Assembly (NCBI RefSeq): GCF_000427905.1
Contig: NZ_KE386604.1
Span: forward strand, 1 to 64,000
Length of the DNA stretch: 64,000 nucleotides
Source: Thermocrispum agreste DSM 44070
GTDB taxonomy: Bacteria > Actinomycetota > Actinomycetes > Mycobacteriales > Pseudonocardiaceae
Direction: 5' to 3'
The notes beneath the pieces were generated by a model. It was given only the letters and a program-made list of their open reading frames with translations, had not been told where the DNA came from and searched no databases. This document shows, one piece after another, positions 17,218-25,002 of the stretch. Positions within the stretch are counted from its first letter, which is position 1. Each line of letters starts with the position of its first letter. The position numbers and the translations under genes are program-made.

Positions 17218-17772
17218 TCAGGAGCGGTGCGGTGGCCCGCGCCGGGAGTGCACCCGGCGCAGCAAGATCTCGGTGTACGTCGCGGGAATCGTCGGGGCTG
17301 CGGGGCAGCGGACGGCGCGCACCCGCGGTGGACCGAAGGTGACGACCACCGGCAGGATGCGGCGTAGCCCGGCCAGCACCGCCAGCAGGCCACGCTCGGC
17401 GCCGGTGATCAGCACGGCCATGATCACGGTGGCGCTGGCGTGGGCGGCCAGCATGGCCCAGCCGTCGATCGGCGTGCCGCCCGTCGGCTGCGGGTGGGCG
17501 AGCAGTGTCAGCAGGCCGTGCGTGATCAGCTGGGCCGCGGCCAGCGTGACGAGCACACCGATCAGCCGCCCGCTGCGGGTGCCTTTCGTGCGATCGACCA
17601 GTGCAGTGGACGTCCAGCCGGTCAAACCCGCGATCACCAGGGCCACCGACAGCGGTGGCAGTGCACCGTCGGCGACGGTGTGCGCGGTGACGGACAACAC
17701 CGCCGACGTGACGGCAAGCAAGCAGCCGCGCGCGATCCGCACATCGGGATGCACACGGGGACGGCTGCTCAC
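17218..17772 (-). CDS. Membrane protein of the copper operon, family not recognised
   Basis: From GTG 17772 the protein has 184 aa with four or five TM segments (GCLLAVTSAVLSVTAHTVAD, LIGVLVTLAAAQLITHGLLT, LAAHASATVIMAVLITGAER). Histidines lie inside or near the helices (TAHTV, LITHG, LLAHP, LAAHAS), as expected of a metal-linked membrane protein. A TACCCT -10 box 6 nt upstream makes GTG a leaderless start. It is the first gene of the ycnI-copC-copD operon, 75 bp upstream of ycnI. The role in copper handling is inferred from context. Confidence 0.7.
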   Translation of the reverse strand: MSSRPRVHPDVRIARGCLLAVTSAVLSVTAHTVADGALPPLSVALVIAGLTGWTSTALVDRTKGTRSGRLIGVLVTLAAAQLITHGLLTLLAHPQPTGGTPIDGWAMLAAHASATVIMAVLITGAERGLLAVLAGLRRILPVVVTFGPPRVRAVRCPAAPTIPATYTEILLRRVHSRRGPPHRS

Positions 17773-17784
17773 ACCATCAGGGTA
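17773..17784 (-). promoter_or_regulatory. -10 element of the copper operon (leaderless)
   Basis: On the minus strand TACCCT is followed by exactly 6 nt and then GTG, so transcription should start on the G of the start codon. No Shine-Dalgarno is present. A -35 box is not clear. Confidence 0.5.
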
Positions 17785-17833
17785 TCCGGGCGATCGGGGT
17801 CGTCCCGCTATCCGGTAGCAGACGTTTTCCCGT

Positions 17834-18511
17834 TCAGACACCCAGGTGACGCAGCAGGCGCGCCTCCAGGCCGTCCAGCTCGTCGGCGACCGCGCGATGC
17901 GCGTACTTGCGGCGCGCCGACGGCATCCGCTCCGCGGCCCGCACGGCCGCGCTCAACTGGTGCAGTGTCGCCTCGGTCTGGTCGGCGAACGCCACCTTCT
18001 CTTGGTCGCCGGACGCGCGCAGTTCCCGCAATCCTTCGGTGATCCCGGCAATGCGCGCGTGCAGCGCGGCGCCCCGGCCCCGGTACTCGGCCAGGTCGTC
18101 CACGCTGATGCCGAGCCTGCGTGCCTGGTACCGCTCGTACGCTTCCCGGCCCGCGTTCGCCGCCCGCACCAGGTAGGGCACCACCACGGGGAGCAGGGTC
18201 GGCGCCACCGCCTTGCCGAGGGTGATCGCGTTGCGCACTTTGCTCGCGGTGATCCTCGGCTCCTTCGCCTTTGCCACGACCGTCACTCCTGGTGCTTCGG
18301 TGCCCTCTTCGATGGCCTTGCGGGTCGCTTTCGCGGCTTGTTTGGCGGCCGCTTTGGTGGCCCTGCGCTCCCGCTTGGCGGCCCGCCTGAACCGCTTGGC
18401 CTCCTTCTTCGCCGCCTTCCGCGCAGTCTTCGCCGTGCCGGCGCGCTCGAGTGAGGACACCACCTCGGCCAGCATGCCCGGGTCGTCGACGTTCGCCTCG
18501 CTCGCCGCCAT
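17834..18511 (-). CDS. Lys/Arg/Ala-rich conserved actinobacterial protein (DUF6474-like)
   Basis: The 225-aa protein starts at ATG 18511. After an acidic N-terminus (MAASEANVDDPGMLAEVVSS), residues about 28-70 are a strongly basic helix (ARKAAKKEAKRFRRAAKRER). A short hydrophobic helix follows (LGKAVAPTLLPVVVPYLVRA). The C-terminal part is amphipathic helices (GRGAALHARIAGITEGLREL, DQTEATLHQLSAAVRAAERM). The layout matches a conserved actinobacterial family of unknown function. The basic helix could contact nucleic acid or membrane lipids. It is divergent from the RecB-like nuclease gene. Confidence 0.72.
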   Translation of the reverse strand: MAASEANVDDPGMLAEVVSSLERAGTAKTARKAAKKEAKRFRRAAKRERRATKAAAKQAAKATRKAIEEGTEAPGVTVVAKAKEPRITASKVRNAITLGKAVAPTLLPVVVPYLVRAANAGREAYERYQARRLGISVDDLAEYRGRGAALHARIAGITEGLRELRASGDQEKVAFADQTEATLHQLSAAVRAAERMPSARRKYAHRAVADELDGLEARLLRHLGV

Positions 18512-18590
18512 GGCATCAACCTACTGGGCTGACGGCGGCTTGGCACGGCCGACACCGTCGGAGGGGGCGCTTAAGGTGAAACGCGTGGCG

Positions 18591-20237
18591 ATGAGCTTGG
18601 CGAACGTGGTGCTGGACGCCGGCGCGGTGACCCGCTGTCGGCGGCGGGTGCATTGGGAGCACGACCCGGCGGCTCCCGACCTGGAGCCGTTGCCCGAGAA
18701 CCCGGCCACCGAGCAGCGCAAAGCCGACGCGCAGGCGCACCGTGCCGCGGTCACCAAGCTGTTGGCGCAGTACTTCCCGAGATCGGCGTGGGTGGCCGTG
18801 CCCACCGACGCCGAGCCGGACGAGCGGATCGCTGCCACGGTCGCCGCGCTGGAAGCGGGCGTGGACGTCGTCTCCGGCGGGCTGCTCCCGGTGGATCAGG
18901 AGGCAGGCAGGCGGGGCGGGGCCGAGTTGCTGGTGCGGACGCCGGGCGGCTACGTCCCGGTGATCATCGTCCGGCACCGGGTCACCGACCCCGGGGAAGG
19001 GGCGCTGACCACGGCGTTGACCGATCTGAACCCGGACAACGCCCGGGTGGATCCGGCCCGGCGGGTGCGGTCGCAGCCGCGGGATCAGTTCCGCTTGGCG
19101 CACGTGGTCGAGCTGCTGCGGGCGGCCGGACACGCCGATCCGGACAGGGTGGTCGGCGGGGTGATCGGCATGGACGCCGACGTGGTGCTGTGGCACGACC
19201 TGCTCGCCCCGAGCTTTCCCGGTGAGAAGTCCACCATGCAGGAGTACGCCGAGCGGTTCGCCGATCGGCTGGCGGTGGCGTCGGCGGCGGCCAGCGGTGC
19301 CGAGCCGTTGGCCCAACCGTCGCGCATCGTGGCGTGCCGGTACTGCCCGTGGTGGCAGGTCTGCGAGCCGATGCTGCACGAGCGGCAGGACGTCAGCCTG
19401 GTCGTGCGCGGCGATGACGCCATGGTGCTGCGCGATGCGGGTTATCCGACGGTGTCGGCGCTGGCCGCGGCCGACCCGGCCGCCGATCCGCCTCCGGTGA
19501 TGCTCACCGGCACGACGTTCCAGAACGCGGTGGCGCTGGCACGAGGCTGGCAGGCCGGTTTGTCGGTGGTGCGCAAGGTGCGGCAGATCGAGATCCCGCG
19601 CGGCGACGTCGAGGTCGACGTTGACATGGAAAGCTTCGTCGACTACGGCGCGTACCTGTGGGGCACGCTGCTGACCGGCGCCGACATCGGCTTGCCGCGG
19701 GACTACCGCGCCTTCGGCACCTGGGAGCCGCTGCCGACGGACGACGAGGCCCGCTCGTTCGCCGAGTTCTGGGCGTGGTTCAGCGACGTGCGTGCGCGTG
19801 CGGCCGCCCGTGGCCTGACGTTCCGCGCCTACTGCTACAACGCGATGGCGGAGAACCGCTGGCTGCTGGGTTCGGCGGAGCGGTTCGCCGGCATGCCGGG
19901 CATCCCGAGCGTGGCCGAGGTGCAGGAGTTCGTCGAGTCGGACGAATGGGTGGACCTGTTCGTCAGCGTCTCGGAGAGCTTCCTGTGCGCGGAGGGCAAG
20001 GGTCTGAAGGTGATCGCCCGGATCGCCGGGTACGAGTGGCACGACCCCGAGGCCGGTGGCGAGGCCTCGATGCGCTGGTACCGGGAGGCGGTCGGGCTGA
20101 CCAACGGGGCGCCGGATCTGGCGCAGCGCGCCCGATTGCTCCGATACAACGAGGACGACGTGCGCGCCACGCACACCCTGCGCGAGTGGATGACGGGCGC
20201 GGCGATGACGGAGATCCCGTACTACGGGGACTTGTGA
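18591..20237 (+). CDS. TM0106-type RecB-like nuclease with C-terminal RNase H-like domain
   Basis: From ATG 18591 the protein has 548 aa; GTG 18585 is an alternative, with TAAGGT 7 nt before it. The N-terminus VVLDAGAVTRCRRRVHWEHD is typical of the family. In the middle, RIVACRYCPWWQVCEPMLHE supplies a C-x2-C-x5-C cluster resembling the Fe-S cysteines of Cas4/AddB-like nucleases. In the C-terminal half, EVDVDMESFVDYGAYLWGTL begins an RNase_H_2 (YprB-like) exonuclease domain with D/E metal ligands. LLRYNEDDVRATHTLREWM supplies the final DD pair. The enzyme should cut DNA or RNA with Mg2+. It lies 5 kb from the CRISPR island, but its genomic partners give no clear role. Confidence 0.85.
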   Translation: MSLANVVLDAGAVTRCRRRVHWEHDPAAPDLEPLPENPATEQRKADAQAHRAAVTKLLAQYFPRSAWVAVPTDAEPDERIAATVAALEAGVDVVSGGLLPVDQEAGRRGGAELLVRTPGGYVPVIIVRHRVTDPGEGALTTALTDLNPDNARVDPARRVRSQPRDQFRLAHVVELLRAAGHADPDRVVGGVIGMDADVVLWHDLLAPSFPGEKSTMQEYAERFADRLAVASAAASGAEPLAQPSRIVACRYCPWWQVCEPMLHERQDVSLVVRGDDAMVLRDAGYPTVSALAAADPAADPPPVMLTGTTFQNAVALARGWQAGLSVVRKVRQIEIPRGDVEVDVDMESFVDYGAYLWGTLLTGADIGLPRDYRAFGTWEPLPTDDEARSFAEFWAWFSDVRARAAARGLTFRAYCYNAMAENRWLLGSAERFAGMPGIPSVAEVQEFVESDEWVDLFVSVSESFLCAEGKGLKVIARIAGYEWHDPEAGGEASMRWYREAVGLTNGAPDLAQRARLLRYNEDDVRATHTLREWMTGAAMTEIPYYGDL

Positions 20238-20547
20238 GCAGCCGACGGTCGCTTGCCAGGACTGCCACGGAGGCTCTCGAGCCCGCGCCACGGCAGCTGG
20301 TGGGCCAGCGCTTCGATGGCCGGGTGCGTCGGCGATCTGTGGGTCGGCGTCGCGGTGACCTGTGAACCTGCGGTGCCTTGGCCGCGATGACCCATGATCT
20401 GCGGCGCCCGCCCGCCCGGTGAGCCCGCGCCGCGGCACCGCGCCGGTGGACGAGTGCGTCGCTGGTGCGGCGCGGCTGCCGTGGCGCGAGCTCGAGCCAC
20501 AGGTTCCGACTGCGGAGTTGTCTGCTTCTGATCGATCCCGCTGATGA
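20238..20547. other. Convergent intergenic region, no gene seen
   Basis: These 310 bp separate the convergent nuclease and SDR genes. The open frames have shuffled composition and no ribosome sites. A short inverted repeat (CGCTGAT-G-ATCAGCG, 20539-20553) overlaps the SDR stop codon. No T-tract terminator is visible. Confidence 0.4.
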
Positions 20548-21306
20548 TCAGCGTGGAGCCATGCGCAGCGCGCCGTCCATGCGGACCACTTCGCCGTTGA
20601 GGTAGTCGTGCTCGATCAACGCGATGGCCAGCTGGGCGTACTCCTCCGGCTTGCCGAGCCGCTTCGGGAACGGCACCCCGGCGGCCAGCCCGGCCCGGAA
20701 CTCCTCGGTCACCCCGGCCAGCATCGGTGTGTCCACGATGCCCGGCGCGATGGTGAGCACCCGGATGCCCTGTGAGGCCAGGTCACGGGCGGCAGGCAGC
20801 GTCATGCCCGCCACGCCCGCCTTGGACGCGGCGTAGGCGATCTGACCGATCTGCCCCTCGAACGCGGCGATCGACGCGGTGTTGATCACCACGCCGCGCT
20901 GGTCGTCGGCCAGCGGCTCGGTCTTGGCCATCGCCTCCGCGGCCAGGCGCATGACGTTGAACGTGCCGAGCAGGTTGATCTCCAGCACCTTGCGGAACAG
21001 CTCCAGGTCGTGCGGGCCCTTCTTGGACAGCACGCGGCCCGCCCAGCCGACGCCGGCGCAGTTCACCGCCACGCGCAGCGGCACACCGGCGTTGGCGGCC
21101 TTGTCCACCGCCGCCTGCACCTGCTCCGGGTCGGTCACGTCGGCCTCGACGTAGGTGACACCGTCCGGGTGGGGTGCTTTCTCGATGGCGGGGGCCAGGT
21201 CCAGCGCGAAGACGGTCGCGCCCTTCGCGGCGAGTGCGGCGGCGGTCGCGCCGCCGAGGCCGGAGGCGCCACCCGTCACGATGGCCGAAGTCGATGCGAG
21301 TTCCAT
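20548..21306 (-). CDS. 3-hydroxyacyl-CoA dehydrogenase type SDR (HSD17B10-like)
   Basis: The 252-aa classical SDR has the cofactor loop TSAIVTGGASGLGGATAAAL (TGGASGLG), AVNCAGVGWAG (the NAG-type motif) and INTASIAAFEGQIGQIAYAA, in which Ser, Tyr (YAASK) and Lys make the catalytic triad. APGIVDTPML follows, and MDGALRMAPR ends the protein, as in type-2 3-hydroxyacyl-CoA dehydrogenases. LDLAPAIEK after the second strand has the acidic residue typical of NAD+ preference. The likely reaction is oxidation of (S)-3-hydroxyacyl-CoA in fatty- or branched-acid degradation. The gene stands alone and is divergent from the molybdopterin enzyme. Confidence 0.9.
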   Translation of the reverse strand: MELASTSAIVTGGASGLGGATAAALAAKGATVFALDLAPAIEKAPHPDGVTYVEADVTDPEQVQAAVDKAANAGVPLRVAVNCAGVGWAGRVLSKKGPHDLELFRKVLEINLLGTFNVMRLAAEAMAKTEPLADDQRGVVINTASIAAFEGQIGQIAYAASKAGVAGMTLPAARDLASQGIRVLTIAPGIVDTPMLAGVTEEFRAGLAAGVPFPKRLGKPEEYAQLAIALIEHDYLNGEVVRMDGALRMAPR

Positions 21307-21399
21307 GCCGCGGAGGTTATCTCAGGCCGCGATGGGACCTTTGTGTAGATCCGGCGCCCGGCCGTAGCCTGGGGTGACCGCGCGGGACGGAGAGGTCCG

Positions 21400-23550
21400 A
21401 TGACCGAGACGCACTACGCCAGCTGCACCCTGTGCGAGGCGACTTGCGGGATCACCGTGACCACCGACGGTGACCGGGTGGTGGACATTCGCGGCGACGA
21501 GAACGATCCGATGTCGCGCGGCTACATCTGCCCGAAGGCGACCGCGCTGGCGGACCTGCACCACGACCCGGACCGGCTCACCCGGCCCGTGGTCAAGCGG
21601 GACGGCCGGTTCGTGAAGGTCGGCTGGGACGAGGCGTTCGACCTGGTCGGGCGGCGGCTCCGGGCGATTCGCGGCGAGCACGGCAAGGACGCTCTCGGCG
21701 TCTACTACGGCAATCCGACCGCGCACAATCTGGGCCTGCTGGTGTTCGGTGTGCCGTTGTTCCGCTCCCTCGGCACCAAGAACGTCTACGCGGCGACGTC
21801 GGTGGATCAACTCCCGCACATGCTGGCCGGGCTGCTGATGTTCGGTCATCAGGCGTTGCTGGGCGTGCCGGACATCGATCGCACCGATCTGTTCGTCTGT
21901 CTCGGCGCCAACCCTCTGGTGTCCAACGGCAGCATCATGACCGCGCCGAACCTGCGGAAGCGGCTGCGGGCGGTGCGGGAGCGCGGCGGGCGGGTGGTGG
22001 TCGTCGACCCACGGCGAACGGAGACCGCGAACACCGCCGAGCACCTGTTCATCCGGCCGGGCACGGACGCGCTGATGCTGCTGTCGGTGGTGCACGTGCT
22101 GTTCGCGGAAGGCCTGGCCCGGCCCGGCAGGCTGGCCGACCGCATGACCGGGCTGACCGAGCTCCGTGCCGTGGCCGAGGGTTTCCCACCGGAGAAGACC
22201 GCGCCGGTCACCGGGGTGGCGGCCGACGATGTGCGAGCGCTGGCTCGTGCGCTGGCCACCACCGAACGGGCGGCCGTCTACGGCCGGGTCGGGATCTGCA
22301 CGCAGGAGTTCGGCGGGCTGGCCACCTGGCTGGTGGTCGTGGTCAACGCGCTGACCGGCCACCTGGACGAGCCGGGTGGCTACATGTTCACCACGCCGGC
22401 CATCGATCTGGCGCCGCTGGCGCGGCTGGCCGGTCACGCCGGAAGCTTCGGCACGTTCCGCAGCCGGGTGCGCGGGCTGCCGGAGTTCGGCGGCGAACTT
22501 CCCGTGGTGACGCTCGCCGAGGAGATCACCACGCCGGGGCCAGGGCAGGTGCGCGCACTGATCACGGCGGCGGGCAATCCGGTGCTGTCCACCCCCAACG
22601 GCCGCCGGCTGGACGAGGCGCTGGACCAGCTGGAGTTCATGGTCAGCATCGACCCGTACGTCAACGAGACGACCAGGCACGCCGACGTGATCCTGCCGCC
22701 GACCGGGCCGCTGGAGCGATCCCATTACGAGCTGTTGCTGGCTTTGGTGTCGGTGCGGAACTGGGCCAAGTACCGCCCGCCGGTGTTCCCGCGTGGCGAG
22801 CAGCAGCGGCACGACTGGGAGATCTGTCTCGAGCTGGCCGTGCGCCTGCTCGGGCCGGATGTCCCGCTGCTGCGGGCCGCCGGGCGGCTTGGCGTGGCGA
22901 CGCTGAGCAAGCTGGGGCCCGAAGGCATCGTCGAGCTCGGCTTGCGAGCCGGACCGCACGGCCTGCTGCGCGGTGGGTTGTCGCTGCGCAAGCTGCGGAA
23001 ACACCCGCACGGTGTGGACCTCGGACCGCTGCAGCGGCGGTTCCCGGAGCGCCTGTTCACCAAGGGCAAGAAGATTCACCTCGCGCCCAAGGAGTATCTG
23101 GGTGATCTGCCGCGGTTGCGCCGCCGGATGGAGCAGTGGCAGCCGGGCGAGCTGGTGTTGATCGGCCGGCGCCAGCTGCGCAGCAACAACTCGTGGATGC
23201 ACAATTCACCGCGGCTGGTGAAGGGCAAGCCACGCTGCATCCTGCTGGTGCACCCGGATGACGCGCAGCGCCTGGGGCTGGCCGACGGCGAACAGGCGGT
23301 GCTGTCGTCGGCCGTCGGCGAGGTGCAGGTGCCCGTGGAGGTCAGCGACGAGGTCATGCCCGGGGTGGTCAGCCTTCCGCACGGCTGGGGTCACGACCGG
23401 CCAGGGGTTCGCTTGTCGGTGGCGAGCAGGCACGCGGGCGCCAGCATCAACGATGTCACCGACAACAAGTGCATCGACGAGCTGACCGGAACGGCGGCGT
23501 TGTCCGGCCAGCGGGTCACCGTGCGGGCGTTGGCGGCGACTCGCTCATGA
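21400..23550 (+). CDS. Stand-alone molybdopterin-dependent oxidoreductase (MopB family)
   Basis: The 716-aa protein starts at ATG 21400 with GGAGAGG upstream and TAGCCT (21365-21370) as a possible -10. The N-terminus ASCTLCEATCGITVTTDGDR and RGYICPKATALADLHHDPDR supply the C-x2-C-x3-C...C ligands of a 4Fe-4S cluster. DRLTRPVVKRDGRFVKVGWD is the standard MopB motif. RTDLFVCLGANPLVSNGSIM and RVVVVDPRRTETANTAEHLF bind the bis-MGD cofactor. GWGHDRPGVRLSV and ASINDVTDNKCIDELTGTAA belong to the C-terminal molybdopterin-binding domain. No twin-arginine signal is present, so it is cytoplasmic. No partner subunits are adjacent. The substrate is unknown; resemblance is to formate-dehydrogenase/assimilatory-type enzymes. 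Confidence 0.87.
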   Translation: MTETHYASCTLCEATCGITVTTDGDRVVDIRGDENDPMSRGYICPKATALADLHHDPDRLTRPVVKRDGRFVKVGWDEAFDLVGRRLRAIRGEHGKDALGVYYGNPTAHNLGLLVFGVPLFRSLGTKNVYAATSVDQLPHMLAGLLMFGHQALLGVPDIDRTDLFVCLGANPLVSNGSIMTAPNLRKRLRAVRERGGRVVVVDPRRTETANTAEHLFIRPGTDALMLLSVVHVLFAEGLARPGRLADRMTGLTELRAVAEGFPPEKTAPVTGVAADDVRALARALATTERAAVYGRVGICTQEFGGLATWLVVVVNALTGHLDEPGGYMFTTPAIDLAPLARLAGHAGSFGTFRSRVRGLPEFGGELPVVTLAEEITTPGPGQVRALITAAGNPVLSTPNGRRLDEALDQLEFMVSIDPYVNETTRHADVILPPTGPLERSHYELLLALVSVRNWAKYRPPVFPRGEQQRHDWEICLELAVRLLGPDVPLLRAAGRLGVATLSKLGPEGIVELGLRAGPHGLLRGGLSLRKLRKHPHGVDLGPLQRRFPERLFTKGKKIHLAPKEYLGDLPRLRRRMEQWQPGELVLIGRRQLRSNNSWMHNSPRLVKGKPRCILLVHPDDAQRLGLADGEQAVLSSAVGEVQVPVEVSDEVMPGVVSLPHGWGHDRPGVRLSVASRHAGASINDVTDNKCIDELTGTAALSGQRVTVRALAATRS

Positions 23551-23719
23551 AAGGACTTGCTCCTGCAGACAGCGACGAGCGCGCGGCGGACTGTGGCTGC
23601 GTTGCTTCTCTTCGATGTTCAGCAAGGGTTGAGCATTGCCTCGCTGTGCGGAGCGGCCGGCGGCGTGCTGCGCAGCTGAGAAGGCCGTGACATCCGGCTG
23701 TCCACTGCTCTTCTGCGAT

Positions 23720-23800
23720 CCCCCCCAGGGGCACATCCGGGGGGGCGGACAAGGGGGCAAGAAACAAGACTTCGTCGTGTATCGTTGCAGTTCAGGAAGT
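23720..23800 (+). promoter_or_regulatory. CRISPR array 1 leader (23551-23800)
   Basis: The 250 bp before the first repeat hold no gene. The repeat-proximal 30 nt (23771-23800, ending GTTGCAGTTCAGGAAGT) match the leader of array 2 with 3 differences, and the GAAAC stretch just outside is also shared. This fixes array 1 transcription as rightward. Farther out, seven C (23720-23726) face seven G (23739-23745) across a 12-nt loop, a strong hairpin absent from leader 2. The 3' end of the molybdopterin gene is at 23550. Confidence 0.75.
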
Positions 23801-24560
23801 GTCGTCCCCGCGCGTGCGGGGCTGATCCCCCCGAGGACCACCGTCGGCGCCGCCCTCAAACGTCGTCCCCGCGCGTGCGGGGCTGATCCGATCCAGGCGG
23901 GCGAGGGCGAAGCCGTGTACGGGTCGTCCCCGCGCGTGCGGGGCTGATCCGTGCTGGACCAACAGCCGGTCGTAAGTGGTCTTGTCGTCCCCGCGCGTGC
24001 GGGGCTGATCCGATCCAGGCGGGCGAGGGCGAAGCCGTGTACGGGTCGTCCCCGCGCGTGCGGGGCTGATCCGTGCTGGACCAACAGCCGGTCGTAAGTG
24101 GTCTTGTCGTCCCCGCGCGTGCGGGGCTGATCCGTGCACGCGCACGACTGAGTTCACCGAGCTGGAGTCGTCCCCGCGCGTGCGGGGCTGATCCCTTCCG
24201 CGTGGTCAGCTCGCGTTCCCCGATCCAGTCGTCCCCGCGCGTGCGGGGCTGATCCCCCGACTGAGCGTTGGGCGAACTACAAGACAGCGTCGTCCCCGCG
24301 CGTGCGGGGCTGATCCTGGCAGCGCTCGGGTCTGTCTTGCTCGCGATGGGTCGTCCCCGCGCGTGCGGGGCTGATCCCCTTCTCGATCAGGCTGACAGAG
24401 AACGCAGACGGTCGTCCCCGCGCGTGCGGGGCTGATCCTCCGGGTGCGCGTCCCGCAATCCTTGCCGTAAAGTCGTCCCCGCGCGTGCGGGGCTGATCCG
24501 GCTGCCGATCGGCAACACGACAAGCTGCGCCGGTCGTCCCCGCGCGTGCGGGGCTGATCC
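23801..24560 (+). CRISPR. Type I-E CRISPR array 1, leader-proximal part (13 repeats, 12 spacers)
   Basis: Thirteen identical 28-bp repeats (start GTCGTCCCCGCGC, loop GCGT, end GCGGGGCTGATCC) recur every 61 bp from 23801, separated by 33-nt spacers. The repeat arm CCCCGC/GCGGGG and the 5'-GTCGTCC and GATCC-3' ends are typical of I-E repeats of actinomycetes. Transcription is rightward, judged from the leader at 23771-23800. Spacers 2 and 3 (23890-23922, 23951-23983) are repeated exactly as spacers 4 and 5, so a 122-bp block (23890-24011) is tandemly duplicated at 24012-24133. The last repeat is followed not by a spacer but by an insert with its own gene. Confidence 0.97.
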
Positions 24561-24570
24561 GGAGACCAAG

Positions 24571-25002
24571 ATGAGCACCATGTTTGCCGCCCGCATCATC
24601 ACCGCCGAAGCCGACATGGCCCCTGAGGTCGTCGTCACGCTCCGTGACAACGAGTCCGGGGACGAGCACCTCATCGCCACCTACCCGATCAGCGACGGCG
24701 AGGACGCCGCCGGCCTTCTGTGGGAGCACGGCTGGCGCACCCTCGACGACCCGTCGCAGGTCGGCACGAGCGTCGACGTCGGCTACGACATCACGATGGT
24801 GGAGCCCGCCGACTACGAGCAGATCGTCCAGCACGTGACTCTCGCTCGCGAGCAGGCCCGGATCGAGCACGAGCGGCAGGACACCGCGTGGCGCGCGATC
24901 ATCCGCCACGCCATGCACGACAACGCCTCAGCCACCGCGCTCGCCCGGGCGGCCAGGATCTCCCGCGAGCGGATCTACCAAATCCGGGATGGCCGCCGCT
25001 GA
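24571..25002 (+). CDS. HTH-containing hypothetical protein encoded inside the interrupted CRISPR array
   Basis: The 143-aa protein starts at ATG 24571, ten bases after the last repeat of array 1; GGAGACCAAG between them is the ribosome site. The first 80 residues form an alpha/beta domain (EVVVTLRDNESGDEHLIATY, EDAAGLLWEHGWRTLDDPSQ). A charged helix follows (VTLAREQARIEHERQDTAWR), and the C-terminus ASATALARAARISRERIYQIRD resembles a sigma/XRE-type HTH. I do not recognise the family. Composition and layout resemble small regulators of actinobacterial plasmids and integrative elements. It has no promoter of its own that I can see, so readthrough from the array is possible. Confidence 0.8.
   Translation: MSTMFAARIITAEADMAPEVVVTLRDNESGDEHLIATYPISDGEDAAGLLWEHGWRTLDDPSQVGTSVDVGYDITMVEPADYEQIVQHVTLAREQARIEHERQDTAWRAIIRHAMHDNASATALARAARISRERIYQIRDGRR

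Noticed and set aside
21322-23202. 626-aa antisense frame opposite the molybdopterin enzyme
   Set aside because: No recognisable domain; mirror frame of a gene with complete cofactor motifs.
23545-24084. Open frames translating through the CRISPR arrays (GSAPHARGR- and ISPARAGTT-type repeats)
   Set aside because: They only reflect the repeat unit; a 61-bp period shifts frame every unit, so no real protein is encoded.
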